DNA of 64,000 nucleotides from Diphasiastrum complanatum (Eukaryota; Streptophyta; Lycopodiopsida; Lycopodiales; Lycopodiaceae), in assembly GCA_029204225.1 (NCBI GenBank), contig CM055111.1, forward strand, positions 15,451,497 to 15,515,496. Reading direction: 5' to 3'. This document shows, piece by piece, positions 21,098 through 32,804 of the stretch. Each line of letters opens with the position of its first letter. The stretch's first letter is position 1. The position numbers and the translations under genes are program-made. The notes below the pieces were generated by a model. It ran no database searches. It saw nothing but the letters and a program-made list of their open reading frames with translations, and had not been told where the DNA came from.

Positions 21098-24000
21098 TCA
21101 ATGCTCTGGCTCTGACTCAGACGAATGCTCTGGAGACAACTCAGGGCCCGAGCTGACTCTCGCTGCCGATATCTCTGCCTGTCTGGAACTAGCATGGGCT
21201 GTGTATCCGAGGGGGAAGACTCGTCATCCTCATCCTCCCAATCAGCCTCCGCATCAGCCCTCAAGCAGGCCAAACCAACAACACCTGCTCCAACTGGCTG
21301 TGATACTGCACCTCTACCTGTACCTGGAGCCCTGCGTGGTCGTCCTCTCCTCCCTGGCAGTTTCTGTGCCTTGCCTTTCTTGTTCGGTGCACCCTTGGGC
21401 CTGCCTGGTCTCTTGCGGACAAGAGAGCTGTCAATGCCTCGTCACCCCCATGCAAATCACCTGGCTGGCTAGGCTGGGCCCAAGCTGAGGCCGGCTGGGA
21501 TTAGGGAAGCAAAAGAGGGAACTCCCTGTGCAACTGAGCGAGGAGGATGAGCTCGTGGAGTGTGTGCCCGTGGGGCTGCTGCAGGTGGAGGAACAGGCTG
21601 TGCAGGAGGCGAGTACAGTGGCAATATGTACTGAAAGGGGCGCTGTGGTGGCCGGTACTGGTACATCCTGGGTGCTGCCAAAGGAGGAGGATGTGACGTG
21701 GGGTGCTGCCACTGGAGGAGCCACTGTGGATGTGGGCGCTGCAAGAGAAAACCTGGGCACAGATGGTGGCCTGCCATGGAGACCTGGTGCTGCAGAAGTG
21801 GACGGCGATGGAGGGGATGCAGGCCTAAATGGCATCGGTGGCACTGGAGGAGCTGTGCGACGCACATACACCCTCTGAGGAGCTGGAGGAACTGTAGGCA
21901 CCTCATGCGGCTGCTCTGGCTGGGACTCTGTGTGTGGCATGCTGGCAAGAGATGATGGGGGCGCCCTGGACACTCGGCATCTGCTGGGCCTCTGAATCCA
22001 ATGTGGCAACCAAGTCGGCCAGCTGGGCATCCGAATACAAATGCTCTGGGCTCTGGGACTCATCCTGTGCACCAGCCTCTAAATCATCCTGTGCACCGAC
22101 CTCTGAATCATCCTGTGCACCAACCCCTGAATCAACCCAAGCCTCATCCCGTGCCTCATCTGTGCACCCTGTAGACCCTGCATGGCCTCCCAATCTGTGC
22201 AATGAAAGTCATCAGGTGCCTCCTCTGGTGTGCTGTCGTAGTAACGGCCATGACTCTGTGCTGCACGCATCCAAACATCTGCGGGGACCAGCATCTAAAC
22301 CACTCTGCCCTCTATCAAGAGCCTCCTCCATCATGTCGACATAGGTAGGTATGCCACTGCCCCCCCCTGTGTGCCCTGCCTGTCTGCCGGTTATAACCTG
22401 TGCCATGTGTCCCACCTCTGCCACGTGATTGCACCTGTGACCCCTGCCCGTGGCGTGTGCCCTGCACCTGTATAATCTGCCTCATCCCTCTCTGGTCTGG
22501 CAAACACAACCCGAATGGGCTCATCCTCATCATGCTCATCCTCTGACACTGGCTCATCTGCCTCATACAATGGGGGCTCTCTGTGCTCAAGCCCAAGCTC
22601 TCTCTCTCTCATCTCGGCAAGCTCCCTCTCTCTCTCTGCCATCAACTGTGTGCCCAGGTCATCTGCAGGCATGGGATGGGTGCTGTCCGTAGGCAAGTCA
22701 AACCTGGCGCTCCAAATCAGATATCTTCGTCTGCAAGGTTTAAAATTTGCATGTCAGAGAGACAACTTTATCAAGAAATGAAACCAACATACCAGGAGTC
22801 AACCAACATGCTATGAAAGATTAGCTTATCACCTGCAATGCGTTCGTAATGGTCGGAAGCCTCCTGGCGAGACGTGCGTTGGTGCTACAGAACACCAACC
22901 GCTCCAACTGACTCACTGACAACCGGTTTCTTCTCCTCGTGCGAATGAGTGCCCATGTGCTCCAGTTACGCTCACACACGGAGGCAGCACAGTCCTGTGG
23001 TGCGTGCATTGAAATACTTCAGCACATTGTGGCAGAGGTGAAACTTCAACGAAACACAAAAAATGGAGGATAAAATGAGATGCATACCTGAGAAAGGACA
23101 CGCAGTGCAAGACGCTGTATAGATGGGTATGTGCTACCGAACATGGTCCACCAGGTAATGGGTAGCTGCCTCCTCTCTGGATCCTGGGCAGCCGGGTGGC
23201 CGAATGTGCCCATGCCGAAACAAAATGCAGCGAGCTCCTCCATGAGCCTGATAGGATCCAAACCTATGTGTGGACCCACCCTGTGAATGTACTGAAGCCA
23301 ATCGGCCTCGAAGCTCCCTGTCTGCGATCTGTGTCGGAGAGAGGAAGAGGGGATGCAGCATGTGTGCAACGCTGTGGATACTCCTGTGGAAGTAGTTCCA
23401 TCGCGTCTCCCATATGAACTTCAGCTCTGTCATCCTGCAGGTGAGGGGCATGTGGTTTAGGGCATTACGAAAAGCTTAACATTGACAGAAAAACAAACTA
23501 GCAAGTACTGAAAAGATAAAGGTCAATTGCAACACTGTACCGCTTAACCTCTCTGGCTGCAAGATGGGCAGCTGCAGGAACTGTCCAATCCGGTCCATGA
23601 GCTCATACACCAGTCCAAGTGTCGACCCCTCGCTGTCAGCCATGCGAGCACAATGTAGAGTGGTCGAAAGCAGTCCTGACAATGTCTGTGCATCCCTCCA
23701 GAACTGGTCTCCCCTCACCGTGGAAGAAAAGTGCTCCCCATCCTCAGTGTGCGGAAATGTACTGGCACCCCAAAGATCACTGGCAACCATCTGTAGAAGC
23801 TGGGCCCTGCACCTGATCAAACGGTCGATGACCACCAAGTCGAATGCAAAGCGCGTGGGGGCTTGGCTTACGGAGGTCCAGATGGCTAAACACCCGGAAC
23901 ATGGCAAGAACACGCCTCTTCTGGTGACAAAAGTCACCAGGGAAGAGGGCCTCCCGGACGATGGCTCTAACCCAGGGAAGTGCTCCAATGTCCCCCATCA

Positions 24001-25433
24001 AAAGGTCTATGCCGTGGGCCTGCACAGGGGGTATGAACAATATGAGGGAACTCGGCCTCTAGCAGTACACCCATCTGAATGCAGTTCGTGGCATTGTCCG
24101 TCACCACCGTGACGACATGCTGTGGGCCTATGGCTAGGATGGAAGACCTGATGACATCAAACATGAACTCTGCAGATATGACTCTCCCCCCCCTGCTGCA
24201 ATCCACTGCCCTCAAAAACTGTGTGCCCATGCAGCTGGAGACCAGTATGTTGAGGATCGGCCTCCTCCTGACATCAGTCCAGCCATCGGACATGATGCTG
24301 CAACCGTAAGTGGCCCAGTGCCGACGCAGAGGCTCCATCTCTCTAGACAAGGACTCGACCCTATCCCTCAGCATGTGTGTGCGGACAACCTCTGAACTAG
24401 GGACTCTCCAGCTAGGGCTGACAGACTGTGCAAGGCGGAAGGCCCTTCTGAAGGGCTCAGAGTCGGTGATGGCAAAGGGCAGGTTCAGCTCGTAAACCCA
24501 GACTGGCCACGGCCTGTGTGGCCTCTCTGTCCATGTGCGGCTGATGCGCGCCGCGAATGGTCTGCTGGCACGAGGGCTCTCCCTGGTGGACGACGGGTGG
24601 TGGACCTCCAGCACGGTGCACCAACCGTGACGGGAATGGACGATGACGCGACAGGCTGGGCGCTGGTGGATGCATCGGCTGTAGACGTGGAATGGGGAGA
24701 GTGGGATGCACTGGCAGGGATTGGGTGCAAGCAGCATAGGTGGGGTGCACTGGTGGAGGGGCAACATCTGGCATGGGGTACGAAAAACTGCTGGCTGAGG
24801 AGGTCATCCGGATGGGAAGGGAAGGAAGAAGGGATCTCTTCCACATCCTCGAAGGCCCGCCCAGTACCATCCTGGGCCTGCTCGGGTGGCGGAGAGTCCA
24901 TGAGAAAGTCGTAGACTGGTGGAGTGCGAGCAACAGTGGGTGGTGGTGGAACCGCAGTGGCAACTGTCGGACGCGATGGACGGGATCCACCGGAATCTGA
25001 GCAGATGGGGGTGCATGAGGCAGAGCTGTCTGAGGGGCAAAGGACCAGAGGAGGATGCACTCCCTCTCCCTCGTGCGTGCCAGCCAAGCAGGCAGCAACT
25101 CTGGGTTATGTCACATAAGGGAGCGGTGCAAAATCGGAGAACGCCCTCCGAAATGGTGTTCTCCCCTGCCACGGAGCCGCGGCCCGTAGGCGTCCAGTAG
25201 TCGCTGCCTGTCGGGGACGGTCATGCTGCCACAAGGGGCAGCATTCAAGGTGGCACCATTTTTGGCGCGTGCACCGAGCAGATGGCCTTTAAGGCGAGTG
25301 AGGGATGCAGCAAACTCGACGAGACAGTATCGGCAGCGCACGATCTTCTGACCCGGTTCTTGTTGGCCTTGTCGGCAACCCGCCTGACAATGTCTACCTC
25401 GTCCCACAGACCGGAAAGGTCGGATTGCACCAT
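21098..25433 (-). pseudogene. hAT transposase, right arm
   Basis: Mirror of the left-arm gene with ATG at 25,433 and stop at 21,098. It keeps features the left arm lost: the complete finger helix RLKGHLLG (about 25,275-25,300), the correct eight-G run near 24,190 (SRGGRVISAEF), and GAG instead of TAG near 21,442, so the AT-hook tail is read through. It has its own lesions: two extra bases near 25,350 within the finger, an extra G in CAAH near 24,027, and further single-base changes near 23,630-23,900 and 22,170-22,430. Neither arm encodes an intact protein as read, but they are broken at different places. Many differences are one-base homopolymer changes, which could be errors in long-read sequence. 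Confidence 0.8.
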
Positions 25434-25721
25434 TGCAGATGAAATGAGGGATGGATTGCTGGAAAAAAAACAGCAGGGTTCACTGTTGGAGAGACGCTGA
25501 AAATGGGCGAATGCAGGGCAAAGGAAATCAGATGCAAGGCAAGGGCGTTGCGTGGGCGATGGGCGACGCAAGGAATCAAAGGCAGGCAAGAAAAACCAGC
25601 AGCGATGGCAGGGCGGAGAGGGCGCAAAAAAATTTCAGAGGAAATGCGAGGGGGGCGGGTAGGTTTAGGTAAAAAAAAATTAAAAAAAATATTAAATAAT
25701 AAATATATTATTATATTGTGG

Positions 25722-25804
25722 TACCGCGGTACCATCATGGTTACCGCGGTACCAGTATGGTCCCGCGGTACCGGGATCCGCGGTTACCCAGTACCGCGGG
25801 ACCT
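25722..25804. repeat. Right subterminal array of GGTACCGCGG-type repeats
   Basis: Mirror of 13,421-13,495 with an additional CCGGGATCCGCGG unit. It ends at the AT-dinucleotide tract 25,808-25,855. Confidence 0.75.
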
Positions 25805-25805
25805 A

Positions 25806-25844
<39 letters not shown>

Positions 25845-25916
25845 TTATATATATACTTCGGTTCAAACCGTTTTTTCAGTTCGAACCAGCCTGGCCAATC
25901 GAATCGACTTGTAACC

Positions 25917-25924
25917 TTGATTGG
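25917..25924. repeat. Right target-site duplication of the hAT element (TTGATTGG)
   Basis: Identical to 13,278-13,285 and directly followed by the rest of the gypsy integrase frame (GKYLPMVEF). Confidence 0.85.
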
Positions 25925-25979
25925 GGAAAGTATCTCCCAATGGTTGAGTTCGTGCACAAGTCGTCGGTCGCTCACGTCG

Positions 25980-26294
25980 GGAAATTGAGGTCAGAACCTG
26001 GGTGTATCTTAAAATCCCTAAGGATTCAAAGGTACTTCGGACGAGAAAATGTAGTATCCTCAACATCAGAGATATTAGGGATGATGTCCCTCTGCAAAGC
26101 ACTAAGCGCAGCACGAAGAGAAGCAATTTCAGGTCTGTTGAGCGTCAATCGTGGCAGTCTTAGTAAGCAAATCCGCACGAAGTTCATTGAGTTGTGAAAG
26201 GAAAAGCAGCAAATTGCTTAGAAATGTACTCATTCAGTGAGGAGATGTTCTCAGGAGTGGTGTGCCGCGTGTAGGTGTGGTGTGTGTCTCCCAT
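25980..26294 (-). pseudogene. Coiled-coil gag- or ORF1-like fragment
   Basis: On the minus strand a frame opens MGDTHHTYTRHTTPENISS at 26,294 and continues through QLNELRADLLTKTATIDAQQ. After a one-base shift it goes on EIASLRAALSALQRDIIPN and fades near 25,980. The heptad pattern suggests a coiled coil, as in the first ORF of LINEs or in plant gag proteins. A (CT)n tract lies upstream on this strand, as before LINE copy B ORF1. No domain is certain. Confidence 0.4.
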
Positions 26295-26470
26295 AGCAGC
26301 TGAGGGACGAAGCAACGACCTGTGGTGGTCGATCGTTGACAGAATCGATAGGCATGGTGGATGCAATTTCCAAAGTACGAAAACGTTTATGAGAGCCTGT
26401 AGACATAAACTTCTTAGCACACTGTGTGCGCAAGACAAAGCCTGGAGGCAGGTGAAACGAAGCCGTAGGA

Positions 26471-26475
<5 letters not shown>

Positions 26476-26526
<51 letters not shown>

Positions 26527-26535
26527 TTGAGAGAG
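26476..26535. repeat. (GA)n microsatellite, interrupted
   Basis: About 22 GA units, then GGGAGAGATTGAGAGAGA. The open frame across it is compositional. Confidence 0.95.
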
Positions 26536-26776
26536 AGATTTAAGACACTATTGAAGAAAGTTGAAAGAAACAACCGAACTTCTATTTTTGCCTTATAGAC
26601 ATCTAGAAAGCCTTCACAACAGTTTCAAGGCATAAACTATGGGAAGAACGAAAGAAATTGATATCCGTAGGGATCTCATGCACGCAATTGAAAAGCATAA
26701 TAAAAGAAGTGATGCAAAGGTGCATCCTTTGAAGGGATTCACTAATGAGATTTTCAGCAACATTGATGTTTAACAA

Positions 26777-26960
26777 GGTTGTCGTCTATGCCCTATTATT
26801 TTTGGTTATTACAATGACAACCTTAAAGATTTCCTCAATGAAGAAAGTTGGGGTGGTGCCAAGCTCCTTCGTTATGTTATCAAGCTTCTTCTTTATGCAA
26901 ATGATGTGGTTCTTTTTGCCACCACTTTAGATTGCATACAACAACATTTTGATGCTCACA
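26777..26960 (+). pseudogene. LINE reverse transcriptase fragment
   Basis: One uninterrupted frame of about 60 codons: GCRLCPIIFGYYNDNL, then KLLLYANDVVLFATT. This spans the palm motifs QGCPLSP and the catalytic box, with YAND in place of YADD. It belongs to a LINE different from copies A-D. Flanks do not extend it. Confidence 0.65.
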
Positions 26961-26973
26961 AGAAAATGTGAGG

Positions 26974-27920
26974 AGAGTAAGAAGCTCACTCATGCATAGC
27001 TAAAGTATCCAACACATGTGCAAGAATTGTATGCAATAGTTCATGCCCTTAAGGTCTGGCGACTCTATTTCTATGATGTTGAACTTTATGTATACAATAA
27101 TCATAGCATCTCGAGGAATTTTGCGATCAGCCAGAGATGAGGGTCACCCAACTGGATAGGCCGAGCTAATGCAAGATTTTTTAGTATGAAATTCCAATAT
27201 TGGACAATTAATGAAAGGACCAATGTGAAAGGAACAATGTGCTCACTGATGCACAACAAGCATGTATATTGTATCACATGAGCTTGGTTGAGATAGGCAA
27301 GGATCTCAAGAAGATCAAAGGAGCTTAACAAACAATCCACATTGTTGGTGTGTGTGGCCTTTAGAATATAAGTGTTCAAGGAGGTCATGCGGGAGAATCA
27401 ACTTTGATGGTCACTTTCATAAAGGCACACACCTAGCTAGCATAGACCAACCAGGAAGGTGTGCTTAGAGAAACATATATGAGGTCATGCCAGAAATAAA
27501 TGGACTTATCTATAAGGTCCTTCACAAGTGCTATAAAAGTCCCTACGCAATGTTGCTCTCAAGTATGAGTTGGGAGTTTTTGAATCTAGTAATGAGTAAT
27601 AGATCTAAACCATGACTACAATGAGTTGTTAGAGAGTACATCAGCTGTGTATTCCTTGTTGAGTGAACAAAGACCAAGTAAGTCCTTTGGATTTGTGCGC
27701 TACAAGAGGTACCCATAGTATATTGGAAGGCATATATCTGGAATCACTGATTGGACTACCAAAGACCCAAGTGGGGTCAGACTTTGGATTCATTTTAGTG
27801 GATTGACCAAGAAGGCCTAGTTGACTGTAGTTGTCTGACCTAATATGGTGAAATTGTATGGACTCTCGAAGCCCATAATTTCAACTAATATCACAAATAG
27901 ATATTTGCCAAATGAGGACA
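26974..27920 (+). pseudogene. Decayed gypsy RNase H and integrase
   Basis: Plus strand with stops and shifts. SKKLTHA and LKYPTHVQELYAIVHALKVW (26,974-27,060) match the end of gypsy RNase H. Near 27,650-27,860 a zinc-binding/core stretch resembles CQRTKPSKSFG and later SGLTKKA. KLYGLSKPIIS near 27,850 corresponds to the integrase block KLYGLP-IVSDRD. It is a second gypsy copy, not the continuation of gypsy-1, since RNase H occurs again. Confidence 0.55.
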
Positions 27921-30300
27921 CAATCTTGACTTTGTAGTGGAAGCTTTACAACATCCACCCCACCTTTATAAAATCTGATGTCCTTATCAGATGTCAGATT
28001 AAAGTAAAGGTGTCTCCCAATTGAAATAACTATGCATTTAAGCTACTTGGCACAGTACTAAATTGACTGGCCACTTTTTATTATTAACTTTGAAGCTGGC
28101 ACACCACAAGTCGGAGGCTCAACTCTTTGTACTGAAAAATTACATAACTTGAAAATCTCTCTTTGTCTGGGAAAAGCGTAGATTTATATATCGCTTACGT
28201 AAAACCCAAGAACCTTATTAACTGGTGACAGAGGCCTTTCTGTGAAATGTTCTACCCTGTCGCTTCCGACTTTTGACTTTGGAACTCCTTTGAGCTCCTG
28301 ATTTGTCCTTGATGCACTTTGTGTTGAGCTCCCGGAGCTCCGGATCTGATCAGTTCCGCACAGGTATCAAGGCTCCCTGAGCCGAAGGATTTATCGTTTG
28401 ATTGCCCACTTTATGGTCCACTCCGTGCCTTGTTGCTTCCCCGTCTGAGTTTCTCTCCTCGTCCCAGCCTGATCTTGATACTTTTCCTTCTTGGCTCTTT
28501 AAGGTAGGCAAAGATTGAGTACTCCGCAATGCACCTCTCACTTAGCTTGAAGTAGCTCTTTGAATCAGCCCAAATGTAACCGTTCACCTCCTGGAGAGCC
28601 AAAGGGTCGCACCAGTTTGATCCGCATACCGAACTATCTCTTCGCGTTCGTTTGAGGCGCCATGTCCGTCGCGCAAAACTTGACTTTCACAATTCCATCA
28701 CTGGTCAGTTGCCTCACAGTCAAAACAAGAAGTGTACATCTAGCTTGGCTTCAAGTAGCTCTCTTTGAATCAGACACGTGCACCCAGAGTTTGCACTCGT
28801 CCGATCTCAACACGAACCGTCCCTTGGCGTCCCTTCGAAGTACCAAGTCTCTCGTGCAAGACTCAACTTTCACAGTTCCTTCATTGATCAGTTGTCTTAC
28901 ACGTAACACAAGTCAGCGTACTCATTATGTCTCCTCATCATTGCCGGTCCAGAGAAAGCCTATAACACCACAACAAGAAACTTGTCGACTTATTAGGTCC
29001 AAAGTTCGCCAGTCTCCTCGTGTGAGTATGGCTAGCTCACCTTGAATTTGCCCCCGTTTTGATCAACTTTCAATCAGAATTTTCCCCAAGTGAGAGGTGT
29101 GTTGGATAGTTCCCCTCCACTTAACAAAACAGTTGATCGGACTTAGAGTAGAGTTCTCAGACAAAAAGCCTTTGCAACACTTTGCTTCCCATCTGCTAGG
29201 ATTATGGCTCGATCCAACTTGTTGCCAATCTCTTAAAAGGATCCCAGTCTTTCCCCTTTGAGGAAAAACCCAACTGATACTGGATATCACCCATGCTCAG
29301 TTCCGAAGGTGGCCGTCCTAAATGAAAACCAACTGCTCCATAGAAGATCTCCCCTGAAACTGCACTTTCCAACTTTTGACCTCCTGCTTGCGTCTGGTGG
29401 GCGTCGTCGCAAATGAACTAACCCAAGAAACAGGCTAGCCATCCATCCTTTGCAAACATTGAGTCGTTTCGTTGCCGTTCGCGTGCGAGTACTTGAACTG
29501 CAAATCCGCCGCGCAGATTCTGTAGTCCTTCTTTGTTTGATGGTATCAGCCTTCAAAAGAAAAGTTCCTTCTCGAGCCATCGGCTCCTTGTGTCACGAGC
29601 AATCATGCGAACCAGACAAACCACGAGTACTAAGACTCACCACGAATACATGAAAGCACGACACTCAGGCAGGTTTACCAATAGGTAACAAAGACAAGGT
29701 CCCCCTTTGAGATAGTCCTGCCAAAGGACCTTTGCCTGGCCTCGCCCATACAGATCGATCACAGAATCAGCCCATAGAGAACACCCCTCCAACTATCCGT
29801 ACTTTCACCAATAAGCAGCACATTGCCTCGGCCACGCACCACCACTTTTTGGTCGATAGCCCTTATAGCTAAACGATCGGCGGCGGCTATCTGTAGCGCA
29901 GGCATCCCAAAGGGAGCCGGGAACCGCGACTTAGCTTCCCAGCCTTCAACTCTTGGTGTCCAAACCCACTTGACATACAAGCAGCCAACTCGCCAACAAC
30001 GATCAGACTTAACCAACTGGAAGTTCAGAAACCAACATTGAGATCCAAACTGGCGCCGTGCCAGATCGGGGGTCCCGATGTGGGTGACTTCCCTCCAAGC
30101 AAGTCGCCCGACATACGTCAAACTTAACCAACTCGAAGCTTCGTTACAAACGAGTAACATGCATGCTCTGACTTACATCAGACTTAACCAGCTGAAAGCT
30201 TCGTCACGAGCGCTGGAAGCCAACCTGGCGCCACGCCAGACTGGACAGCCATAAGCAGGTACCTTCCACCCAAGCAAGCCATCCAACTCAGCCGCATTCT
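27921..30300. other. Unrecognised repeats, possible LTR/leader modules
   Basis: No convincing coding frame. Two sets of imperfect tandem units are visible. One at 28,540-28,940 repeats AGTAGCTCT-TTTGAATCAG and CTTTCACA-TTCC-TCA-TG-TCAGTTG about 190 bases apart. Another at 29,995-30,290 repeats CAGACTTAACCA-CTG and a TGGCGCC core about 170 bases apart. TGGCGCCGTGCC near 30,052 resembles the primer binding site used by Tat/Athila-type gypsy elements, so a decayed element may lie here. Confidence 0.35.
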
Positions 30301-31389
30301 CAAAAAGCTGGTTTGAATGAAAGGGCCAATCGCTTTTGAAAGATATGTTTTGCACATATCTTTGTGTCATTTAGACTATATAGTGGACATGTGTCTCTTT
30401 CATGATGATTCATGAAAGAGACACATGTCAGAGTTGAGATATGATTGAGGCCAACTAACCTAGTAACCATGATTATCTTGTACACAATACCTAATGAAGC
30501 TAAGTTTATGACTCAGATGTAGTAAATTTAATCGTTAGCTCATCAATAACTATCCAAGGCTTCAGTCAAGCAACGAGCTATGCACAAGATTTGTATAGAT
30601 CAAAAAAATTATAGGACATACGATCTTTCAATTAGTATATATGAAGTTAGAGCAGTCAGCAATAGGAAAGTTCCACCAAGATATCTCCTAGGCATTGAAA
30701 TCGTGATAGATTATAAGTTAGACTCCTCGATCTATCTTCTCTATATGGATAACAATCTATCAATGCATTGGCTAGACCACTAATATGTACTTTGTGCCTT
30801 GACCTGATTAAAAGGTGTGGCAACTATAAGCCACACTCGTGCACCATCGTGCCTTGATTATATTTGGACCACCCCTGCATACTCCCAATCATGGTCACAG
30901 TTCAGTCTACTTACAAACATAATGGCTACGCTTATTCACGTTCTCGCATGATAACTAATGTCGTACGAGCATACTACTTGACATCTAGCAACACAACTTG
31001 CTCTCTAATAGATGTCTAGTTTGATTGTTGATTATGACGACATATGTCGGTCATATACCCTCTTAGCAACTAGTACTTTCAAGAGCATGTTTGGTTGATT
31101 ATCAAACCCCAACAACAAAAGCAAGTCAGTGATGTAGTTTCCTAGTTGAACTATCAGAGGGATGTAGAGAAAATCTAATATTGTAAGAGCAGATTGTAAC
31201 TTAAGTCTCAAACTTGGTTACATGACAAGAGCAAGGTACATCAAATCGTAGATTGAAGCAAGTACTAGTAGGGAGTACTTATGTGAGGACCAAGACTACC
31301 GTAGAATCATGCCCTCCAAGAGCAGCTAAGAGTTAATTGTACTAGACCAGAGACTAAGGCCAGTTGAATAGTGTGTAGAAAAGATTAAT
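30301..31389. other. No gene seen
   Basis: AT-rich DNA with short open frames only. A perfect 14-base inverted pair (TCTCTTTCATGATG... and mirror) sits near 30,392-30,425. Possibly the decayed upstream part of the copia remnant that follows. Confidence 0.4.
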
Positions 31390-32190
31390 GAAACCAAGAT
31401 TGGCCTAAGTAGACAATTCAAGATGCAAGATCCTGATCTCATGCAATGCATTTTAAGGATTGAAGTAGTTAAAATTTCTAATTGTAGTTTCATTTTTCAA
31501 TTAGAATATGCTTCTACAATCTTTGATAGATTTGGCATGTATCATTGCAAAAGTATAGACACACCTATGGAGCAAAATGTAAGAGATTCCATGAGAGAGG
31601 GTGAAAACTCCTTTGAGGACATCACTCTCTATAGGAGATTTATAGGTCCTTTGATTTGGCATACAATCTCAAGGCCCGATCTAAGTCATTATGTAGGTAC
31701 CTGGTAGATTGAGTCAATTCCTATTGGAAGATGGCCAAAAGAGTGCTTAGATACATTTTGGGCACAATATATCTTGGCATACTTTACAAGGGTAATCACA
31801 TTGACTTGATTGGTATTTTAGATTCAATTTTGCAGGTGACAAGATGGATAGAAGATCGATATGTGCTTATGCTATGTTCATTGGCTCTCCAAGAAGCAAG
31901 AAACCGTTTTTTGTCATTAACGGAATCTAGTACAAAGAGCTCACTACCACAACAAAGGAGATGCTTTGGATCAAGAGGCTTTTGGTGGAGCTTTATGTAT
32001 TGTAACCTTCTTTTGTGATAACCAATTAGCACAATGCCTCCATGCAAGGAGTAGACATATTGACATTGCTTATCACTTTGTGAGGGAAAAGATTCAAGCC
32101 AAGGAATTGAGACTTCAACAAGTTTCATCTGCAGATTGTGTGGTTAATATATTCACCTCCTTTGGGAAAGGCTTCATCCACAAAGCGTAG
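31390..32190 (+). pseudogene. Decayed copia RT/RNase H
   Basis: Plus strand, frameshifted. CKSIDTPMEQNVRDSM and ITLYRRFIGPLIWHTISRPDL (31,550-31,690), MAKRVLRYILGTIYLGILY (31,731-31,790), and HARSRHIDIAYHFVREKI (32,040-32,095) with a weak LTKPL-like end near 32,150 follow copia order. They match the copia element at 60,318-63,693 closely enough to be one family. A purine run GAGAGGGAG near 32,278 may be its polypurine tract. Confidence 0.7.
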
Positions 32191-32804
32191 ATCAGCCCTA
32201 GGTGTTGTAAGTGAATCTATGTTACATACATCAACCTAGTCCATGAGTCCTACACCTCTTGTAAATGTAAAGCATGTGAGAGGGAGTCAATTTGTACTCA
32301 ATTTAGATTAGGTGGAAGAGGTAGATCTGAGGTATCTAAATTAGAAGGTTTTCTAGGTAGGTGGAAAATCTTGTCACATGCCTTAATCTTGTGGATCCAA
32401 GCTATCATATATGTATGATACTTCATTATGTGAAGATATGTTGAGTAGAGATTGAAGCATTGTGCTTTTCTTACATTTCTTGCTATTCCAAATCGGTGTG
32501 GTGATATTACTCTTGATGATTGATGTATTGGTGCATTTCTGTTCTTTGACGCTCTTGTCCAGATAGATCAATATTGATGCTGTCTAGCTATTTTTGATGC
32601 CATTCACTTTTTGGGTAATCTTGTACAAACATCATTGCTTGTGAATCATTTTTATTCATTCTTGGTCCTTTTTCAAAGACTAGCAGCTACCATTTTCATG
32701 GGCATTGTGATCAATTATTCTAAAAAAAAATTATGTGTTGCAACATTTTTAACTAATCACTGTTTTGATTGACATTGCTATTGATAGTTTATAATGTCTT
32801 GTAG
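32191..32804. other. Probable intron sequence of the host gene, with a copia 3' remnant
   Basis: AT-rich with no open frame of note. It ends in CTTGTAG just before the exon at 32,805. Confidence 0.4.

Larger units (their letters stand above)
13286..25916. mobile_element. Palindromic hAT-type DNA transposon, 12.6 kb, two inverted copies in one unit
   Basis: An 8-bp duplication bounds the element. Its tips are degenerate inverted repeats: the left end has CCGTTCGAACT and CCGGTTCTAACCGG, and the right end (reverse complement) has GGTTCGAACT and CGGTTTGAACCG. Inside, 13,421-19,581 and 19,582-25,804 are reverse complements with only indels and scattered substitutions, and almost no spacer. The AT-dinucleotide tracts at 13,397 and 25,808 mark the outer limits of the symmetry. 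Each arm carries a transposase gene pointing to the centre and a small gene pointing outwards from the centre. TSD, BED-DUF659-dimerisation domains and GGTACC-rich subterminal repeats place it in the hAT superfamily. Both arms share one target site, so it inserted as a single unit, or one arm duplicated after insertion. Confidence 0.85.
9054..25975 (+). mobile_element. Gypsy LTR retrotransposon (gypsy-1), split by the hAT insertion
   Basis: Parts in order: 5' LTR 9,054-9,562, primer binding site from 9,564, long untranslated leader, fused gag-RT frame, RNase H and integrase to 13,285. The hAT palindrome occupies 13,286-25,916. The integrase frame resumes at 25,917 with DWGKYLPMVEF and fades at about 25,975. 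No 3' LTR was found. Removing the insertion and one TSD copy rejoins the frame exactly (LQFDW then GKYLPM), so the gypsy was there first. It is dead from gag/protease deletion, frameshifts and the insertion. Confidence 0.85.

Noticed and set aside
13421-25804. The palindrome as a pure long-read artefact (missed adapter or fold-back chimera)
   Set aside because: A folded read would also mirror its flanks. Here the flanks differ, share an 8-bp duplication and join into one gypsy reading frame, and the arms differ by 9- to 15-base indels. Local mis-assembly of the arms cannot be fully excluded without reads.
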